This document shows positions 24,360-35,610 of a stretch of DNA of 38,379 nt, piece by piece. Below the pieces are notes generated by a model, which saw only the letters and a program-made list of their open reading frames with translations, ran no database searches and was not told the origin of the DNA. Location of the stretch: the NCBI GenBank assembly GCA_905215795.1, contig CAJMRV010000001.1, positions 1-38,379 on the forward strand, given 5' to 3'. Position 1 is the stretch's first letter; each line of letters opens with the position of its first letter. The translations under genes were made by a program, and so were the position numbers. The DNA comes from an uncultured bacterium (lineage in GTDB: Bacteria > Pseudomonadota > Gammaproteobacteria > Burkholderiales > Burkholderiaceae_F).

Positions 24360-25733
24360 TTACTTGCCGATGCAGAAGCGGCTGAAGATCATGCCCAGGA
24401 GGTCGTCGGCGACGAACTCGCCGAGGATCTCGTTGAGGGGTTCGCAGGCGAGCCTCAGCTCTTCGGCGAACAGGTCGATCATGGCGACGTCCTGGCCGAA
24501 GGCGATGGCGTTCTCGACGTGTTCGAGCGAGGTCTCGAGCGCGGTGATGTGGCGTTGGCGCGACATGAAGAGGCCGTCGGTGCCCGAGCGCATGCCGGCG
24601 ATCTCGAGCAGGCGGTCGCGCAGAACGGAGAGTCCCTCCTCGCTCTTGGCGGAGACCGCCACGACTCCTTCGGGATAAGTGCGTCCGGGGGCGAGGTCGG
24701 CCTTGTTGGCCACGGTGAGCACGGGCGTGCCGGGAGCGGAGGCGGCGAGGATGCGCGCGAGCGCCTCCTTGTCGTCGGCGATCCTGCCGGAGGCGTCGAC
24801 GAGGTGGAGGACCACCTGGGCCTTGCCCACTTCGGCGAGGGCGCGCTCGATCCCCTTGAGTTCGACCGGGTCGGTCGTCTCGCGGATGCCCGCGGTGTCG
24901 ACCACGCGCAGGGGCACCCCGTTGATGGAGATCCAGTGCTCGATCTTGTCGCGGGTGGTGCCGGCGATGTCGGTGACGATGGCCACCTCCTCGCCCGCCA
25001 GGGCGTTCAGGAGGCTCGACTTGCCCACGTTCGGGCTGCCGACGATGGCCACGGTGACGCCTTCGCGCAGGACCTTGCCGCAGCGGGCCTTGGCGAAGAT
25101 GTCGAGGAGTCCGGCGCGGATTTCATTGAGGCGCTCGAAGATGCGGCCGCGGTTGAGGTTGTCGACTTCCTCCTCGGGGAAGTCGAGCGTGGCCTCGACG
25201 TAGGCGCGGACCTCCTTCAAGGACTCGTCGACGCGGCGCACGAGCGTGGAGAACTCCCCGGAGAGGGAGCGCTGGGCGGCCTGCACGGCCGATTCGCTCA
25301 TGGCGCTGATGACGTCGGCGACGGCCTCGGCCTGGGCGAGGTCGAGGCGCCCGTTCAGGTAGGCGCGCTTGGTGAACTCGCCCGGTTCGGCGAGGCGGAA
25401 TCCAAGGTGGGCGCACTTCTTCAGGCACGCCCTCTGGAGCATCTGCATGAGCACGGGGCCGCCGTGGGCCTGCAGCTCGATGACGGACTCGCCCGTGTAG
25501 CTCGAGGGGCCCTTGAAGAAGATGACGATCAGGTCGTCGAGCTTGACCCCGTTTTCATCGAGGAAGGCGCGCAGGTGCGCGTGGCGCGGCACCGGCGTGA
25601 AGGCGCCCTCGAACAGGGCCTCGTGGACGCGCTCTTCGAGCGCGACGGGGAACGAAAGCCGGACGATGCCGATGCCGCCGCTTCCGGCCGGCGTGGCGAT
25701 CGCCAGGATGGGGTCTTGGTCAGAGTGCGTCAT
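24360..25733 (-). CDS. mnmE: tRNA modification GTPase MnmE
   Basis: MnmE (TrmE) is the G-protein partner of MnmG. The 457-residue protein has an N-terminal tetrahydrofolate-binding domain (1-120), a helical domain, and an inserted G domain with G1 GSPNVGKSS (232-240), TDIAGTTRD, DTAG and NKAD. It ends with the catalytic C-terminal FCIGK, whose Cys is conserved. The start is ATG 25733. The plus-strand gene at 25873 diverges from it, and yidC, its usual neighbour, is separated by that gene. Confidence 0.97.
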   Translation of the reverse strand: MTHSDQDPILAIATPAGSGGIGIVRLSFPVALEERVHEALFEGAFTPVPRHAHLRAFLDENGVKLDDLIVIFFKGPSSYTGESVIELQAHGGPVLMQMLQRACLKKCAHLGFRLAEPGEFTKRAYLNGRLDLAQAEAVADVISAMSESAVQAAQRSLSGEFSTLVRRVDESLKEVRAYVEATLDFPEEEVDNLNRGRIFERLNEIRAGLLDIFAKARCGKVLREGVTVAIVGSPNVGKSSLLNALAGEEVAIVTDIAGTTRDKIEHWISINGVPLRVVDTAGIRETTDPVELKGIERALAEVGKAQVVLHLVDASGRIADDKEALARILAASAPGTPVLTVANKADLAPGRTYPEGVVAVSAKSEEGLSVLRDRLLEIAGMRSGTDGLFMSRQRHITALETSLEHVENAIAFGQDVAMIDLFAEELRLACEPLNEILGEFVADDLLGMIFSRFCIGK

Positions 25734-25872
25734 GATGATTCTGAAAACGGGGGGTATGAGTATATAACCGTAGAGATTAACCCGAGGGTCTTCTGCATTC
25801 TAATACCCGAAGGCATAGAATGGTTCAGTTCTAACGTAATGATTCAAACATCGACAGGCTTTTTCAATCGAC

Positions 25873-26178
25873 ATGTCTTTGCAAGGAAACGGACCCCATC
25901 TCACACCCCAGCTCCTCGGCTCGCTGATCGGGGTCGTCTCCGCCGTGCCCGCCGCCGCATACTCGGCCGCATGGCTCGGGGGCGACTACAACACGCGGGC
26001 CCTCATCTACGGCCTCATGCTCTTATGGGTGGTGGTCGGCGCCGCCGCGATCTACATCGTGACCCGCCGCGCCGACCCTAGGAACCGGCTCACGCTCGTG
26101 AGGACCGTCCTCTGGTGCGTGTCGTTGTGGCTCTGGCCGGTGCTCGTGTTCCTCGCCAGACACTTCAGGAACCGTTGA
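25873..26178 (+). CDS. Small three-helix membrane protein, unidentified
   Basis: A 101-residue protein with three hydrophobic segments: about 14-35 (LLGSLIGVVSAVPAAAYSAA), 44-63 (ALIYGLMLLWVVVGAAAIYI) and 74-95 (LTLVRTVLWCVSLWLWPVLVF), with Arg-rich loops (TRRADPRNR and a terminal RHFRNR). This looks like a real inner-membrane protein, and a strong terminator follows its stop. I do not recognise a family. Its ribosome binding site is weak (ACAGG, 13 nt away). It lies convergent to yidC and divergent from mnmE, splitting two normally adjacent genes, which suggests insertion. The other strand in this stretch has no good gene. Confidence 0.7.
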   Translation: MSLQGNGPHLTPQLLGSLIGVVSAVPAAAYSAAWLGGDYNTRALIYGLMLLWVVVGAAAIYIVTRRADPRNRLTLVRTVLWCVSLWLWPVLVFLARHFRNR

Positions 26179-26195
26179 GAAAACGATGAACCATC

Positions 26196-26228
26196 AAAAA
26201 TGGGATGCCGAGGCATCCCATTTTTTTT
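26196..26228. terminator. Bidirectional terminator between the small membrane gene and yidC
   Basis: AAAAATGGGATGCC pairs with GGCATCCCATTTTT (26196-26209 with 26212-26225). On the plus strand it ends in eight T, and on the minus strand in five T after the stem. It serves the plus-strand gene ending at 26178 and yidC ending at 26250. Confidence 0.9.
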
Positions 26229-26249
26229 CATCGCGTTCTAAGCGGTGCT

Positions 26250-27938
26250 TCAGCTCTTGAGACGGTTCGCGCGTTCAGCGGCGATCGTCCTGTTGATGTA
26301 CCACTGCTGTGCGATCGAGAGCACGTTGTTGGTGAGCCAGTAGAGCACCAGACCGGAAGCAAAGATGAAGAACATCACCGAGAAGACGACCGGCATGACG
26401 TACATCACCTTGGCCTGGACCGGGTCCGTGGGCTTCGGGTTCAGGAAGATCTGCAGGAACATGGTCACGGCCATGATCGCAGGCAGGATGAACCAGGGGT
26501 CGGGAGCCGCAAGGTCGTGCACCCAGAGGATCCACGGGGCATCACGCAGTTCGACGGAGCCCTGGAGCACCCAATAGAGGGCGAGGAACACCGGGATCTG
26601 CAGCAGGATCGGGAGGCAGCCGCCCAGCGGATTGATCTTCTCCGTGCGGTAGAGCTCCATCATCGCCTGGTTGAGGCGCTGCTTGTCGTCCTTGTACTTG
26701 TCCTGGAGGGCCTTCATGCGGGGGGTGACCTCCTTCATGCGGGCCATCGAACGGTAGCCGGCGGCGGAGATCGGGAAGAGGATCGCCTTGACGATGACGG
26801 TCAGGAGGACGATCGCCCAGCCCCAGTTGCCGACGAAGCCGTGCAGGAGCGAAAGGAGCCAGTAGATCGGCTTGGCGAGGAACGTCAGCCAGCCGTAGTC
26901 GACGACGAGGTCGAGGCCCTTGGCGATCTGCTCGAGGTGGTTCTGGTCCTGCGGACCGGAGTAGAGGACGGCCGAGGTGGACTCGCTCGCGCCCGGGGCG
27001 ATGGCCTTCAGGGGCACGATCGAACCGATCGTGTAGAGGTCCTTGGAGAGTTCGCGCACGTAGTTCTCACGCTGTTCGCCCTCGGTGGGGACCCAGGCCG
27101 TGACGAAGTGGTGCTGGACCATGGCGACCCAGCCGTTGTCGGCGTGCTTCTCGAACTTGGCGTCGCCGTCGGCGATCGCCTCGAACTTGACCTTCTGGAA
27201 CTTCTCGGCTTCGGTGTAGAAGGCCGGACCCGTGTAGGTCGAGCTCATGGAGTTGCCGCCGTCGGCCTTGCCGCCGTCACGCGTGATCTGGTAGTAGATC
27301 GACGGGGTGATCTCCTTGTCGGAGTTGTTCACGACGTCGGTCGTGAGCTTCACGCCGTAGTTGCCGCGGGTGAATTCGTAGGTCTTGCGGACCGTTACGC
27401 CGTTCTTCTCGGCCTCGAACACGACGTCGAGCTTATCGGCGTCGCCCATGTCGAGCTTCGAGCTCACGAGCTTGAAGACGTCGCGGTGGTTGGGCAGGTC
27501 GCCGCCGACGAGGCCCGTCTGGGCGACGTAGGTGCGCTCGGCACCGTACCCGATGAGAAGGACGTAGCGGAGGTTCTCGGGCTTCTTGTTGCCGAGGATC
27601 AGGCCGGCCAGACCGACGTCGGTCCACTCGGGCTGGTTCGGATAATTGAGGAGCGTGTTGCCGACGATGACGGCGCCTTCACGGTCGAAGGTGACCTGGA
27701 GGCGGTCCGTATGGATGACGACGGGGTCCTTGAGTTCGATTTTCTCGGCCGCGCCTTCAGCCTGCTGGAGGGCGTTGGAGACGGGCACGTTGTTGGCTTC
27801 GGACTTCGGAGCCTCGACCTGTTCGGCCGGCTGGAAGAACGAAGTGCCGCCGTGCGATACCTGGTAGTTGTCCCAGAGCATGAAGCAGGCGGTGAACAGG
27901 ATGACCCAAAGAAGAGCTCGTTGAATATCTTTTCCCAT
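26250..27938 (-). CDS. yidC: Membrane protein insertase YidC
   Basis: YidC inserts membrane proteins such as Fo subunits a and c into the inner membrane, with or without SecYEG. The 562-residue protein has an N-terminal anchor (ALLWVILFTACFMLWDNY), a large periplasmic beta domain (about 60-340), then five membrane helices in the conserved C-terminal part, with the hydrophilic-groove Arg in GYRSMARMKEV. Long length and the P1 domain are typical of Gram-negatives. It lies 9 nt after yidD and probably shares a transcript with rpmH, rnpA and yidD. Confidence 0.97.
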   Translation of the reverse strand: MGKDIQRALLWVILFTACFMLWDNYQVSHGGTSFFQPAEQVEAPKSEANNVPVSNALQQAEGAAEKIELKDPVVIHTDRLQVTFDREGAVIVGNTLLNYPNQPEWTDVGLAGLILGNKKPENLRYVLLIGYGAERTYVAQTGLVGGDLPNHRDVFKLVSSKLDMGDADKLDVVFEAEKNGVTVRKTYEFTRGNYGVKLTTDVVNNSDKEITPSIYYQITRDGGKADGGNSMSSTYTGPAFYTEAEKFQKVKFEAIADGDAKFEKHADNGWVAMVQHHFVTAWVPTEGEQRENYVRELSKDLYTIGSIVPLKAIAPGASESTSAVLYSGPQDQNHLEQIAKGLDLVVDYGWLTFLAKPIYWLLSLLHGFVGNWGWAIVLLTVIVKAILFPISAAGYRSMARMKEVTPRMKALQDKYKDDKQRLNQAMMELYRTEKINPLGGCLPILLQIPVFLALYWVLQGSVELRDAPWILWVHDLAAPDPWFILPAIMAVTMFLQIFLNPKPTDPVQAKVMYVMPVVFSVMFFIFASGLVLYWLTNNVLSIAQQWYINRTIAAERANRLKS

Positions 27939-27947
27939 GGTAGGCCG

Positions 27948-28253
27948 TTAATTCTTTGTGTGTTTGGTTGGAGTCGCGTTTCCCGATCCCTTCCCCGACT
28001 CGTCTTCACACTCCCCGCACGTGCAGCGCCAGGAGAACTTGAGGGGGACCGGATCGTAGCCGCCACGCCCGAGCGGATGGCATCGGAGGAGACGGCGGAC
28101 GGTGAGGTACAGACCCCGAATCGTACCATGACGATCGAGGGCTTCAAGCGCGTAGTTCGAGCAGGTGGGTATGTAGCGGCAGTTCCTGCCCACCCACGGG
28201 GACAACGTCAGCTGATACAGGCGTATCAGTCCCTTGCACACCCTTCTGAACAT
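27948..28253 (-). CDS. yidD: Membrane protein insertion efficiency factor YidD
   Basis: A 101-residue YidD family protein. It has the conserved core LIRLYQLTLSPWVGRNCRY, PTCSNYALEAL with its cysteine, and CHPLGRGGYDPVP, plus a Cys-rich polar C-terminal tail. YidD is thought to assist YidC-dependent insertion at the membrane. Its start lies inside the end of rnpA (28-bp overlap), and yidC follows after 9 nt, the usual gene order. Confidence 0.94.
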   Translation of the reverse strand: MFRRVCKGLIRLYQLTLSPWVGRNCRYIPTCSNYALEALDRHGTIRGLYLTVRRLLRCHPLGRGGYDPVPLKFSWRCTCGECEDESGKGSGNATPTKHTKN

Positions 28254-28705
28254 CGCTCGACCTTGATTTTCTTGTCGATGAAGGACTCCAGGCGGTCGAA
28301 GAGACCGGCGACGTCCTTCCTCAACGTCTTCTTGACGGCGGCGACACCGATGTCGGCGCCGGAAACACGATCGTATACGGACCGGAGCCTCAGGGAGACG
28401 TCCAGGCCCTTTTCAAGACGGGATATCTTCTCGCGGATCGAGGGGGCGCGGTGACGCGCCTCCTCCTTCAGGAGGCGTTTGACGAGAGCTCTGTCGACCG
28501 AACGGTGGCAGTTTCGCTTCCCGACGGTCACTCCGAACCGGAGGTCCTGTCCGGAGGGTTCCCTCCACTTGGCGCTCAGGGAGAAGGCCCCCCAGGCCAG
28601 GCCGAAGGTGTTTTCGTTTCTTTCACGCACAAGAACCCCATAATCCTCGCTTCTTATGAGGCGAAGACTACGGGGGTACTTGAATCTTTGATCGTGCTTG
28701 ATCAC
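28226..28705 (-). CDS. rnpA: Ribonuclease P protein component
   Basis: RnpA is the protein subunit of RNase P, which matures tRNA 5' ends. The 159-residue protein is longer than the E. coli form (119) but begins similarly (YPRSLRLIRSEDY). It holds the signature FGVTVGKRNCHRSVDRALVKRLLKE, in which the RNR-like motif is modified. The start is GTG 28705, without an obvious ribosome binding site. It lies 27 nt after rpmH, the usual order. The last 28 bp overlap yidD. Confidence 0.92.
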   Translation of the reverse strand: MIKHDQRFKYPRSLRLIRSEDYGVLVRERNENTFGLAWGAFSLSAKWREPSGQDLRFGVTVGKRNCHRSVDRALVKRLLKEEARHRAPSIREKISRLEKGLDVSLRLRSVYDRVSGADIGVAAVKKTLRKDVAGLFDRLESFIDKKIKVERCSEGCARD

Positions 28706-28732
28706 GGCTGTCTGCCGTGGGTCACGCGTCGC

Positions 28733-28873
28733 TTAGAGAGCGATGACGTGACGGCCCTTGGCGCGGCGACGAGCGATGACGCGGCGACCGCCCTTGGTGC
28801 GGCTGCGAACCAGGAAGCCGTGGGTGCGAGCACGCTTGACCTTGGAGGGCTGATAGGTACGTTTGGTGGCCAT
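28733..28873 (-). CDS. rpmH: 50S ribosomal protein L34
   Basis: A 46-residue, very basic protein: it begins MATKRTYQPSKVKRARTHGF, continues LVRSRTKGGRRVIARRRAKG and ends RHVIAL. This is the L34 family, a component of the large ribosomal subunit, and is the usual first gene of the rpmH-rnpA-yidD-yidC operon. GAGGAA lies 8 nt before ATG 28873. A promoter about 220 nt upstream implies a long leader. Confidence 0.97.
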   Translation of the reverse strand: MATKRTYQPSKVKRARTHGFLVRSRTKGGRRVIARRRAKGRHVIAL

Positions 28874-29098
28874 GATTTTTCCTCAACAGGCAAATATGTC
28901 AATGCTGCCGGAAGCATGTCCTCGGGACGGTGTCGCCGGCAACGAAACTAAATTGGAAACTCAGTGCGGGAAAAGGACTTTCCCTGCTGGCCGCGGGTCC
29001 TTCCGGACGGCAACGGCCCCTTCAACTCCTGTCGGCTCTTACGGTTGACGCATCGGTCACCCGCCTGTTAAGCGCCCACAAGCGAAGTAAAGCCCCAT

Positions 29099-29128
29099 AT
29101 TAGAACCTATTTGGCGGCGGATTGTCAA
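29099..29128 (-). promoter_or_regulatory. Sigma70-type promoter of the rpmH operon
   Basis: On the minus strand an exact TTGACA (29128-29123) is followed after 18 bp by TCTAAT (29104-29099), which differs by one base from TATAAT. Transcription would start near 29092, leaving about a 220-nt leader before rpmH. That leader holds at least one perfect hairpin (GGGAAA/TTTCCC, 28968-28984). Confidence 0.65.
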
Positions 29129-29303
29129 ACTAAATCAGGAATTTTGTGAGCAATTGTCCTAGCCTGGGACGGGCCGTTTTGCAAGGGGGACTTGCCCTAT
29201 TCAACATCTTGGGCTCCGCCCGAGGGAAAGTCCTTCAAATTGTGTACATCTTTTCCGAACGCTCCGCGAACCCGACGTATCCCCGTGAAATCCGAGAATT
29301 TTT

Positions 29304-29327
29304 TTATTCACAAGGTCCTGTGGATAA
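29304..29327 (+). promoter_or_regulatory. Two consensus DnaA boxes upstream of dnaA
   Basis: TTATTCACA (29304-29312) and TGTGGATAA (29319-29327, complement of TTATCCACA) both fit TTATNCACA exactly. They are in opposite orientations, 6 bp apart, and end 13 bp before the putative dnaA -35. This suits DnaA autorepression. With only two boxes this interval is poorer than the cluster near 37.9 kb. Confidence 0.75.
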
Positions 29328-29340
29328 AAGTCCATCCGCC

Positions 29341-29370
29341 TCAACAAACCCCCGTGTTTCTCGGTAAAAT
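29341..29370 (+). promoter_or_regulatory. Candidate dnaA promoter
   Basis: TCAACA (29341-29346) stands 18 bp before TAAAAT (29365-29370), about 70 nt upstream of the dnaA start and just downstream of the two DnaA boxes. The -35 match is weak (4 of 6), and no better alternative was found. Confidence 0.45.
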
Positions 29371-29445
29371 AGGAAGATATTTCGTTTTTTTGGAACAGGA
29401 CGGCCGTATCTTGTATGTCGGGCGTCCTTGGTTTTTGGTTAGAAG

Positions 29446-30816
29446 ATGAACAACCTCTGGCAAGACTGTCTCACACACATAAAAAAAGAACTCAAGCTGC
29501 CGCCGGCGATGTACACGACGTGGTTCGAGCCCATCGCCTTCGTGAGCTGGAACCCCGACACCCGCGTCATGACGCTCTCCGCGCCCTCGGCCAAGGTCGC
29601 GAGCCTCAAGAGGAGCTACCTCTCGGCGATCACCGACATCGCCCAGAAGGTGAGCGGCCTCTCCAACGTGGTGGTCGAGGTCGTTCCCGCAAGTGAGGAG
29701 CCCCAGCCCAACGCCAGGAAAAACGAACCCTACGCCCCGCAGCCCGTCTCCGACGATTACGAGCGCCGCCGCGAGGAGACCGGCCTGATTCCCGAACTCA
29801 CCTTCGAGAACTACGTCACCGGCAACGCCAACCAACTCGCCGTGGCCGCCGCCGAACACGTCGCCCAGACGATCGGCCAGCAGTACAACCCGCTCTACAT
29901 CTACGGCGGCGTGGGCCTCGGCAAGACCCACCTCATGCAGGCCATCGGCCACCGCTACCTCGACCTCCATCCGAAGGCGAAGGTGCGCTGCGTGACCGCC
30001 CAGGACTTCATCAGCGAGTTCACGACGGCCGCCCGCAACTCCTCGAACTCCCAGAAGGCCCTGACGGACTTCGACGAACGCTACAGGAGCCTCGACCTGC
30101 TGCTCATCGACGACGTGCAGTCGTTCTCGGGCACCAAGGGCTCCCAGACGCAGTTCTACCGCGCCTTCGAAGCGCTCGTCCCGCACAACAAGCAGCTCGT
30201 CATGACCGCTGACACGTACTCGCGCGGCCTCAAGGACATCGAGCCCCGCCTGATCTCCCGCATGAGCCAGGGCCTCTCGGTGGCGATCGAGCCCCCTGAA
30301 ATCGAAATGAGGATCGCGATCCTGCTCAACAAAGCCAAGGCCATGAACCTCGACCTCCCCGAAGAGGTGGCCATGTTCATCGCCAAGCGCCTCAAGAGCA
30401 ACGTGCGCGAACTCGAGGGCGCCCTCCAGCAGGTGATCGCCTACCTGCACTTCCAGCCCGAGAAGACGCCCATTTCGATCGACATGGTCAAGCACGTCCT
30501 CCGGGACATCCTCATGGTGAACAACTCCCAGATCACCATCGAGAACATCCAGAAAATCGTGGCCGACTACTACAACATCAAGGTCGCCGATATACACTCC
30601 AAACGCAGGCCCGCCAACATCGCGCTCCCCCGCCAGATCGCCATGTACCTGACGCGCCAGCTCACCCAACACTCACTGCCGGAAATCGGCGCGAACTTCG
30701 GCGGTCGCGACCACGCCACCGTCATGCACGCGGTTCGCAAAATCACTCAGGAACGACAGGCCAACGCCGAACTCAACCACGAGATCCACGTTCTCGAACA
30801 AATGATCAAGGGATAA
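29446..30816 (+). CDS. dnaA: Chromosomal replication initiator protein DnaA
   Basis: DnaA binds DnaA boxes at oriC and opens the origin as an ATP-bound helical oligomer. The 456-residue protein has the helical N-terminal domain I (MNNLWQDCLTHIKKEL), a linker, the AAA+ domain with Walker A GGVGLGKT (154-161) and Walker B LLIDDVQSF, the box VII/sensor region EPRLISRMSQGLSVAIEPPE, and the domain IV helix-turn-helix with GGRDHATVMHA. The predicted start has only a weak AGAAG directly before the ATG, so initiation may be inefficient. dnaN follows after 6 nt, forming the dnaA-dnaN operon. Confidence 0.98.
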   Translation: MNNLWQDCLTHIKKELKLPPAMYTTWFEPIAFVSWNPDTRVMTLSAPSAKVASLKRSYLSAITDIAQKVSGLSNVVVEVVPASEEPQPNARKNEPYAPQPVSDDYERRREETGLIPELTFENYVTGNANQLAVAAAEHVAQTIGQQYNPLYIYGGVGLGKTHLMQAIGHRYLDLHPKAKVRCVTAQDFISEFTTAARNSSNSQKALTDFDERYRSLDLLLIDDVQSFSGTKGSQTQFYRAFEALVPHNKQLVMTADTYSRGLKDIEPRLISRMSQGLSVAIEPPEIEMRIAILLNKAKAMNLDLPEEVAMFIAKRLKSNVRELEGALQQVIAYLHFQPEKTPISIDMVKHVLRDILMVNNSQITIENIQKIVADYYNIKVADIHSKRRPANIALPRQIAMYLTRQLTQHSLPEIGANFGGRDHATVMHAVRKITQERQANAELNHEIHVLEQMIKG

Positions 30817-30822
30817 CTCATC

Positions 30823-31938
30823 ATGTACAACATCCAAAAAACCGTCGAAGAAGTTTTAAAGCCCGTCAAAATCGTCGGGGGCATCGTTGAGAAGGGACAG
30901 ACGCTCCCGATCCTGAGCAACATCCTGATTGAACAGAACGGCGCGGACGTGAAGTTCTCCGCCACCGACCTCGACATCCAGATCTCCACCCACGCCGACG
31001 TTGGCGCGGGCGAGGGCAGCGAACGCTACACCGTCTCCGCCGCGAAGCTGCTGAGCACGCTGGGCGCCCTCAACGCCAAGGACACGATCACGTTCGAGAC
31101 GAACGGCGACCTGCTCACGCTCACCTCCAACAACTGGACCTCGAGCCTGAAGACGCTCCCCGCCTCGGACTACCCGATCCTTCGCGAAGGCAAGTGGCAC
31201 ACCGAGCTGACGCTCCCCGCCGGGGCGCTCCGCTACCTGCTCACGATGACGCACTTCGCCATGGCCGTCCAGGACATCCGCTACTTCCTCAAGGGCGTCC
31301 TGCTCGTCGTCGACCACAAGACGATCCGCGCCGTGGCCACCGACACGCACCGCCTGGCCTGCTGCGACCGCACGCTCGACGTCGACACCGGCGCGAGCAT
31401 CGAGGCGATCATCCCGCGCAAGACCGTGCGCGAACTGATCCGCATCCTGCCCGAGGACGAAACCCCGGTGCGCCTGCAGTTCTCCGACACGCAGATCTGC
31501 TTCACCTTCGACGGGATCACCTTCATGAGCAAGCTCGTCGAGGGCAAGTTCCCCGACTACCGCCGCGTGCTCCCGAGCCCCGAGACGAACCCGTACGTGA
31601 TCGAGATCAACCGCGAGTACCTGATCGACGCTCTGCGCCGCGTGAGCATCGTCACGAGCGAGAAGCTCAACAGCGTGCGCTGGATCCTCGAGAACAACAC
31701 CCTCAAGATCCAGAGCGTGAACTCCGACAACGAGGAATCCACCGACACCAGCTCGATCGCCTGGGACTACCCCGCGATCGACACCGGCTTCAACATCGCC
31801 TACCTCAACGACGTCCTCAACCTCCTCAAGAACAATGAAGTGAGGTTCGCGTTCGCCAACGCCGCCGGATCCGTGCTCATCACCATGCCCGAAGCCAACA
31901 GCCGCTTCCAGTACGTGGTGATGCCCATGAAGATCTGA
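30823..31938 (+). CDS. dnaN: DNA polymerase III subunit beta (sliding clamp)
   Basis: DnaN is the dimeric ring that tethers polymerase III to DNA. The 371-residue protein begins MYNIQKTVEEVLKPVKIVGG and carries three clamp folds, including GQTLPILSNILIE, VATDTHRLA and the conserved C-terminal tail VVMPMKI. It starts 6 nt after the dnaA stop. The 109-nt gap to gyrB holds a GC-rich hairpin without U-tract (32002-32018). Confidence 0.98.
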   Translation: MYNIQKTVEEVLKPVKIVGGIVEKGQTLPILSNILIEQNGADVKFSATDLDIQISTHADVGAGEGSERYTVSAAKLLSTLGALNAKDTITFETNGDLLTLTSNNWTSSLKTLPASDYPILREGKWHTELTLPAGALRYLLTMTHFAMAVQDIRYFLKGVLLVVDHKTIRAVATDTHRLACCDRTLDVDTGASIEAIIPRKTVRELIRILPEDETPVRLQFSDTQICFTFDGITFMSKLVEGKFPDYRRVLPSPETNPYVIEINREYLIDALRRVSIVTSEKLNSVRWILENNTLKIQSVNSDNEESTDTSSIAWDYPAIDTGFNIAYLNDVLNLLKNNEVRFAFANAAGSVLITMPEANSRFQYVVMPMKI

Positions 31939-32001
31939 TCCGGACGAAGCCGGAACGAGGAGCGGCCCCGGCGCGGGAACACCCCCGGGGCCCTTCACGG
32001 A

Positions 32002-32018
32002 CGGTCCTGAAAGGACCG
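32002..32018 (+). other. Small hairpin between dnaN and gyrB
   Basis: CGGTCCT/AGGACCG (7 bp) with loop GAA, then CCCCAGAAAAC. It is not a terminator by sequence; it could modulate dnaN/gyrB message processing or translation. Confidence 0.4.
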
Positions 32019-32047
32019 CCCCAGAAAACAAACAGGACTAGACAAAT

Positions 32048-34582
<2,535 letters not shown>

Positions 34583-34594
34583 CCGCGCCCAGAA

Positions 34595-34619
34595 TCCTTC
34601 CGCCCGACGGGCGGAAGGA
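34595..34619 (+). other. Stable hairpin between gyrB and the 5'-nucleotidase
   Basis: A perfect 11-bp stem (34595-34605 with 34609-34619, TCCTTCCGCCC/GGGCGGAAGGA) has a 3-nt loop and lies 12 nt past the gyrB stop. No U-tract follows, so it is probably an RNA-stabilising or weak attenuating element, or the 3' boundary of the dnaA-dnaN-gyrB message. Confidence 0.5.
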
Positions 34620-34646
34620 CAACCGGGCGGTCCAAAGGAGCAAGAA

Positions 34647-35591
34647 ATGCACAACCCCGACGCACTCATCATCGGCGTGACCTCCCGTGCCCTCTTCAAC
34701 CTCGAGGAGGAACACAAGATCTTCGTGGAGAAGGGCTTCAAGGCCTACCGCGACTATCAGGTCAGCCATGTCGACGAACACCTCGAACAGGGCGTCGCGT
34801 TCCCGTTCATCAGCCGCCTGCTGAACCTCAACAAGCATTTCGGCCGCGAAGTCGTCAAGGTCGCGGTCATCTCCAAGAACTCGCCTGAAACCGGGCAGCG
34901 CGTCTTCAATTCGTGCCGCCACTACGAGCTCCCCATCCAGATGGGGGCCTTCACCTCCGGACAGTCCACGATCGAGATGCTCGACGCGCTCGACATCGGC
35001 CTCTTTCTGAGCGCCAACCGCGAGACCGTCGACGAAGCGATCGCCCTCGGCAAGCCCGCCGGGCTCGTGCTTCAGCCCGAACACCAGCAGAGCGTCGAGG
35101 AACCCATCGAGACGCCCCTGCGGATCGCCTTCGACTTCGACGGCGTGATCGCCGACGACGAAAGCGAACGCCAGTACCAGAGCGCCGGCCTGGACGGGTT
35201 CAACCGCTACGAGACGGAGAAGGCCCACACGCCCCATTCCCCGGGGCCGCTCGCCAAGCTCTTCCAGCAGCTCTCCGACCTCCAGAAGCTCGAGCTCGAA
35301 CTGTTCGCCGACCAGAAGAGCAACAAGTACCGTCCCGCCTTCCGCATCGCGATCATCACCAGCCGCGGCGCCATGAGCGGCTTGCGCCTGATGACGACGC
35401 TCCGTGAGAACTACGGCATGACCGCCGTCGAGCTCTATCTCCTCGATGGGATCAGCAAGAAGCCGCTCCTCGAGAAGATCCGTCCGCACATCTTCTTCGA
35501 CGACCAGTACAACCACCTCAAGGAAACCTCCTCGAGCGTGCCGAGCGTCCTGATCCCCTTCGGCATCCACAAGAAACAGATCGACGCCTGA
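34647..35591 (+). CDS. 5'-nucleotidase, cytosolic NT5C1/cN-I-like family
   Basis: This 314-residue protein belongs to the cytosolic 5'-nucleotidase I-like family (Pfam 5_nucleotid, PF06189), best known from mammalian NT5C1. The N-terminal segment VTSRALFNLEEEHKIF and the C-terminal PLLEKIRPHIFFDDQYNHL match, respectively, the SSRTLFDM and LLEKIRPHIFFDDQ blocks of that family. The centre has FDFDGVIADDESE (162-174), a HAD-type nucleophile motif. It would dephosphorylate nucleoside 5'-monophosphates; the preferred base is unknown. AAAGGAG lies 6 nt before ATG 34647. It is 19 nt upstream of the FadH-like gene and probably co-transcribed with it. Confidence 0.82.
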   Translation: MHNPDALIIGVTSRALFNLEEEHKIFVEKGFKAYRDYQVSHVDEHLEQGVAFPFISRLLNLNKHFGREVVKVAVISKNSPETGQRVFNSCRHYELPIQMGAFTSGQSTIEMLDALDIGLFLSANRETVDEAIALGKPAGLVLQPEHQQSVEEPIETPLRIAFDFDGVIADDESERQYQSAGLDGFNRYETEKAHTPHSPGPLAKLFQQLSDLQKLELELFADQKSNKYRPAFRIAIITSRGAMSGLRLMTTLRENYGMTAVELYLLDGISKKPLLEKIRPHIFFDDQYNHLKETSSSVPSVLIPFGIHKKQIDA

Positions 35592-35610
35592 GAGCAGGCG
35601 GCCCTCCCAC

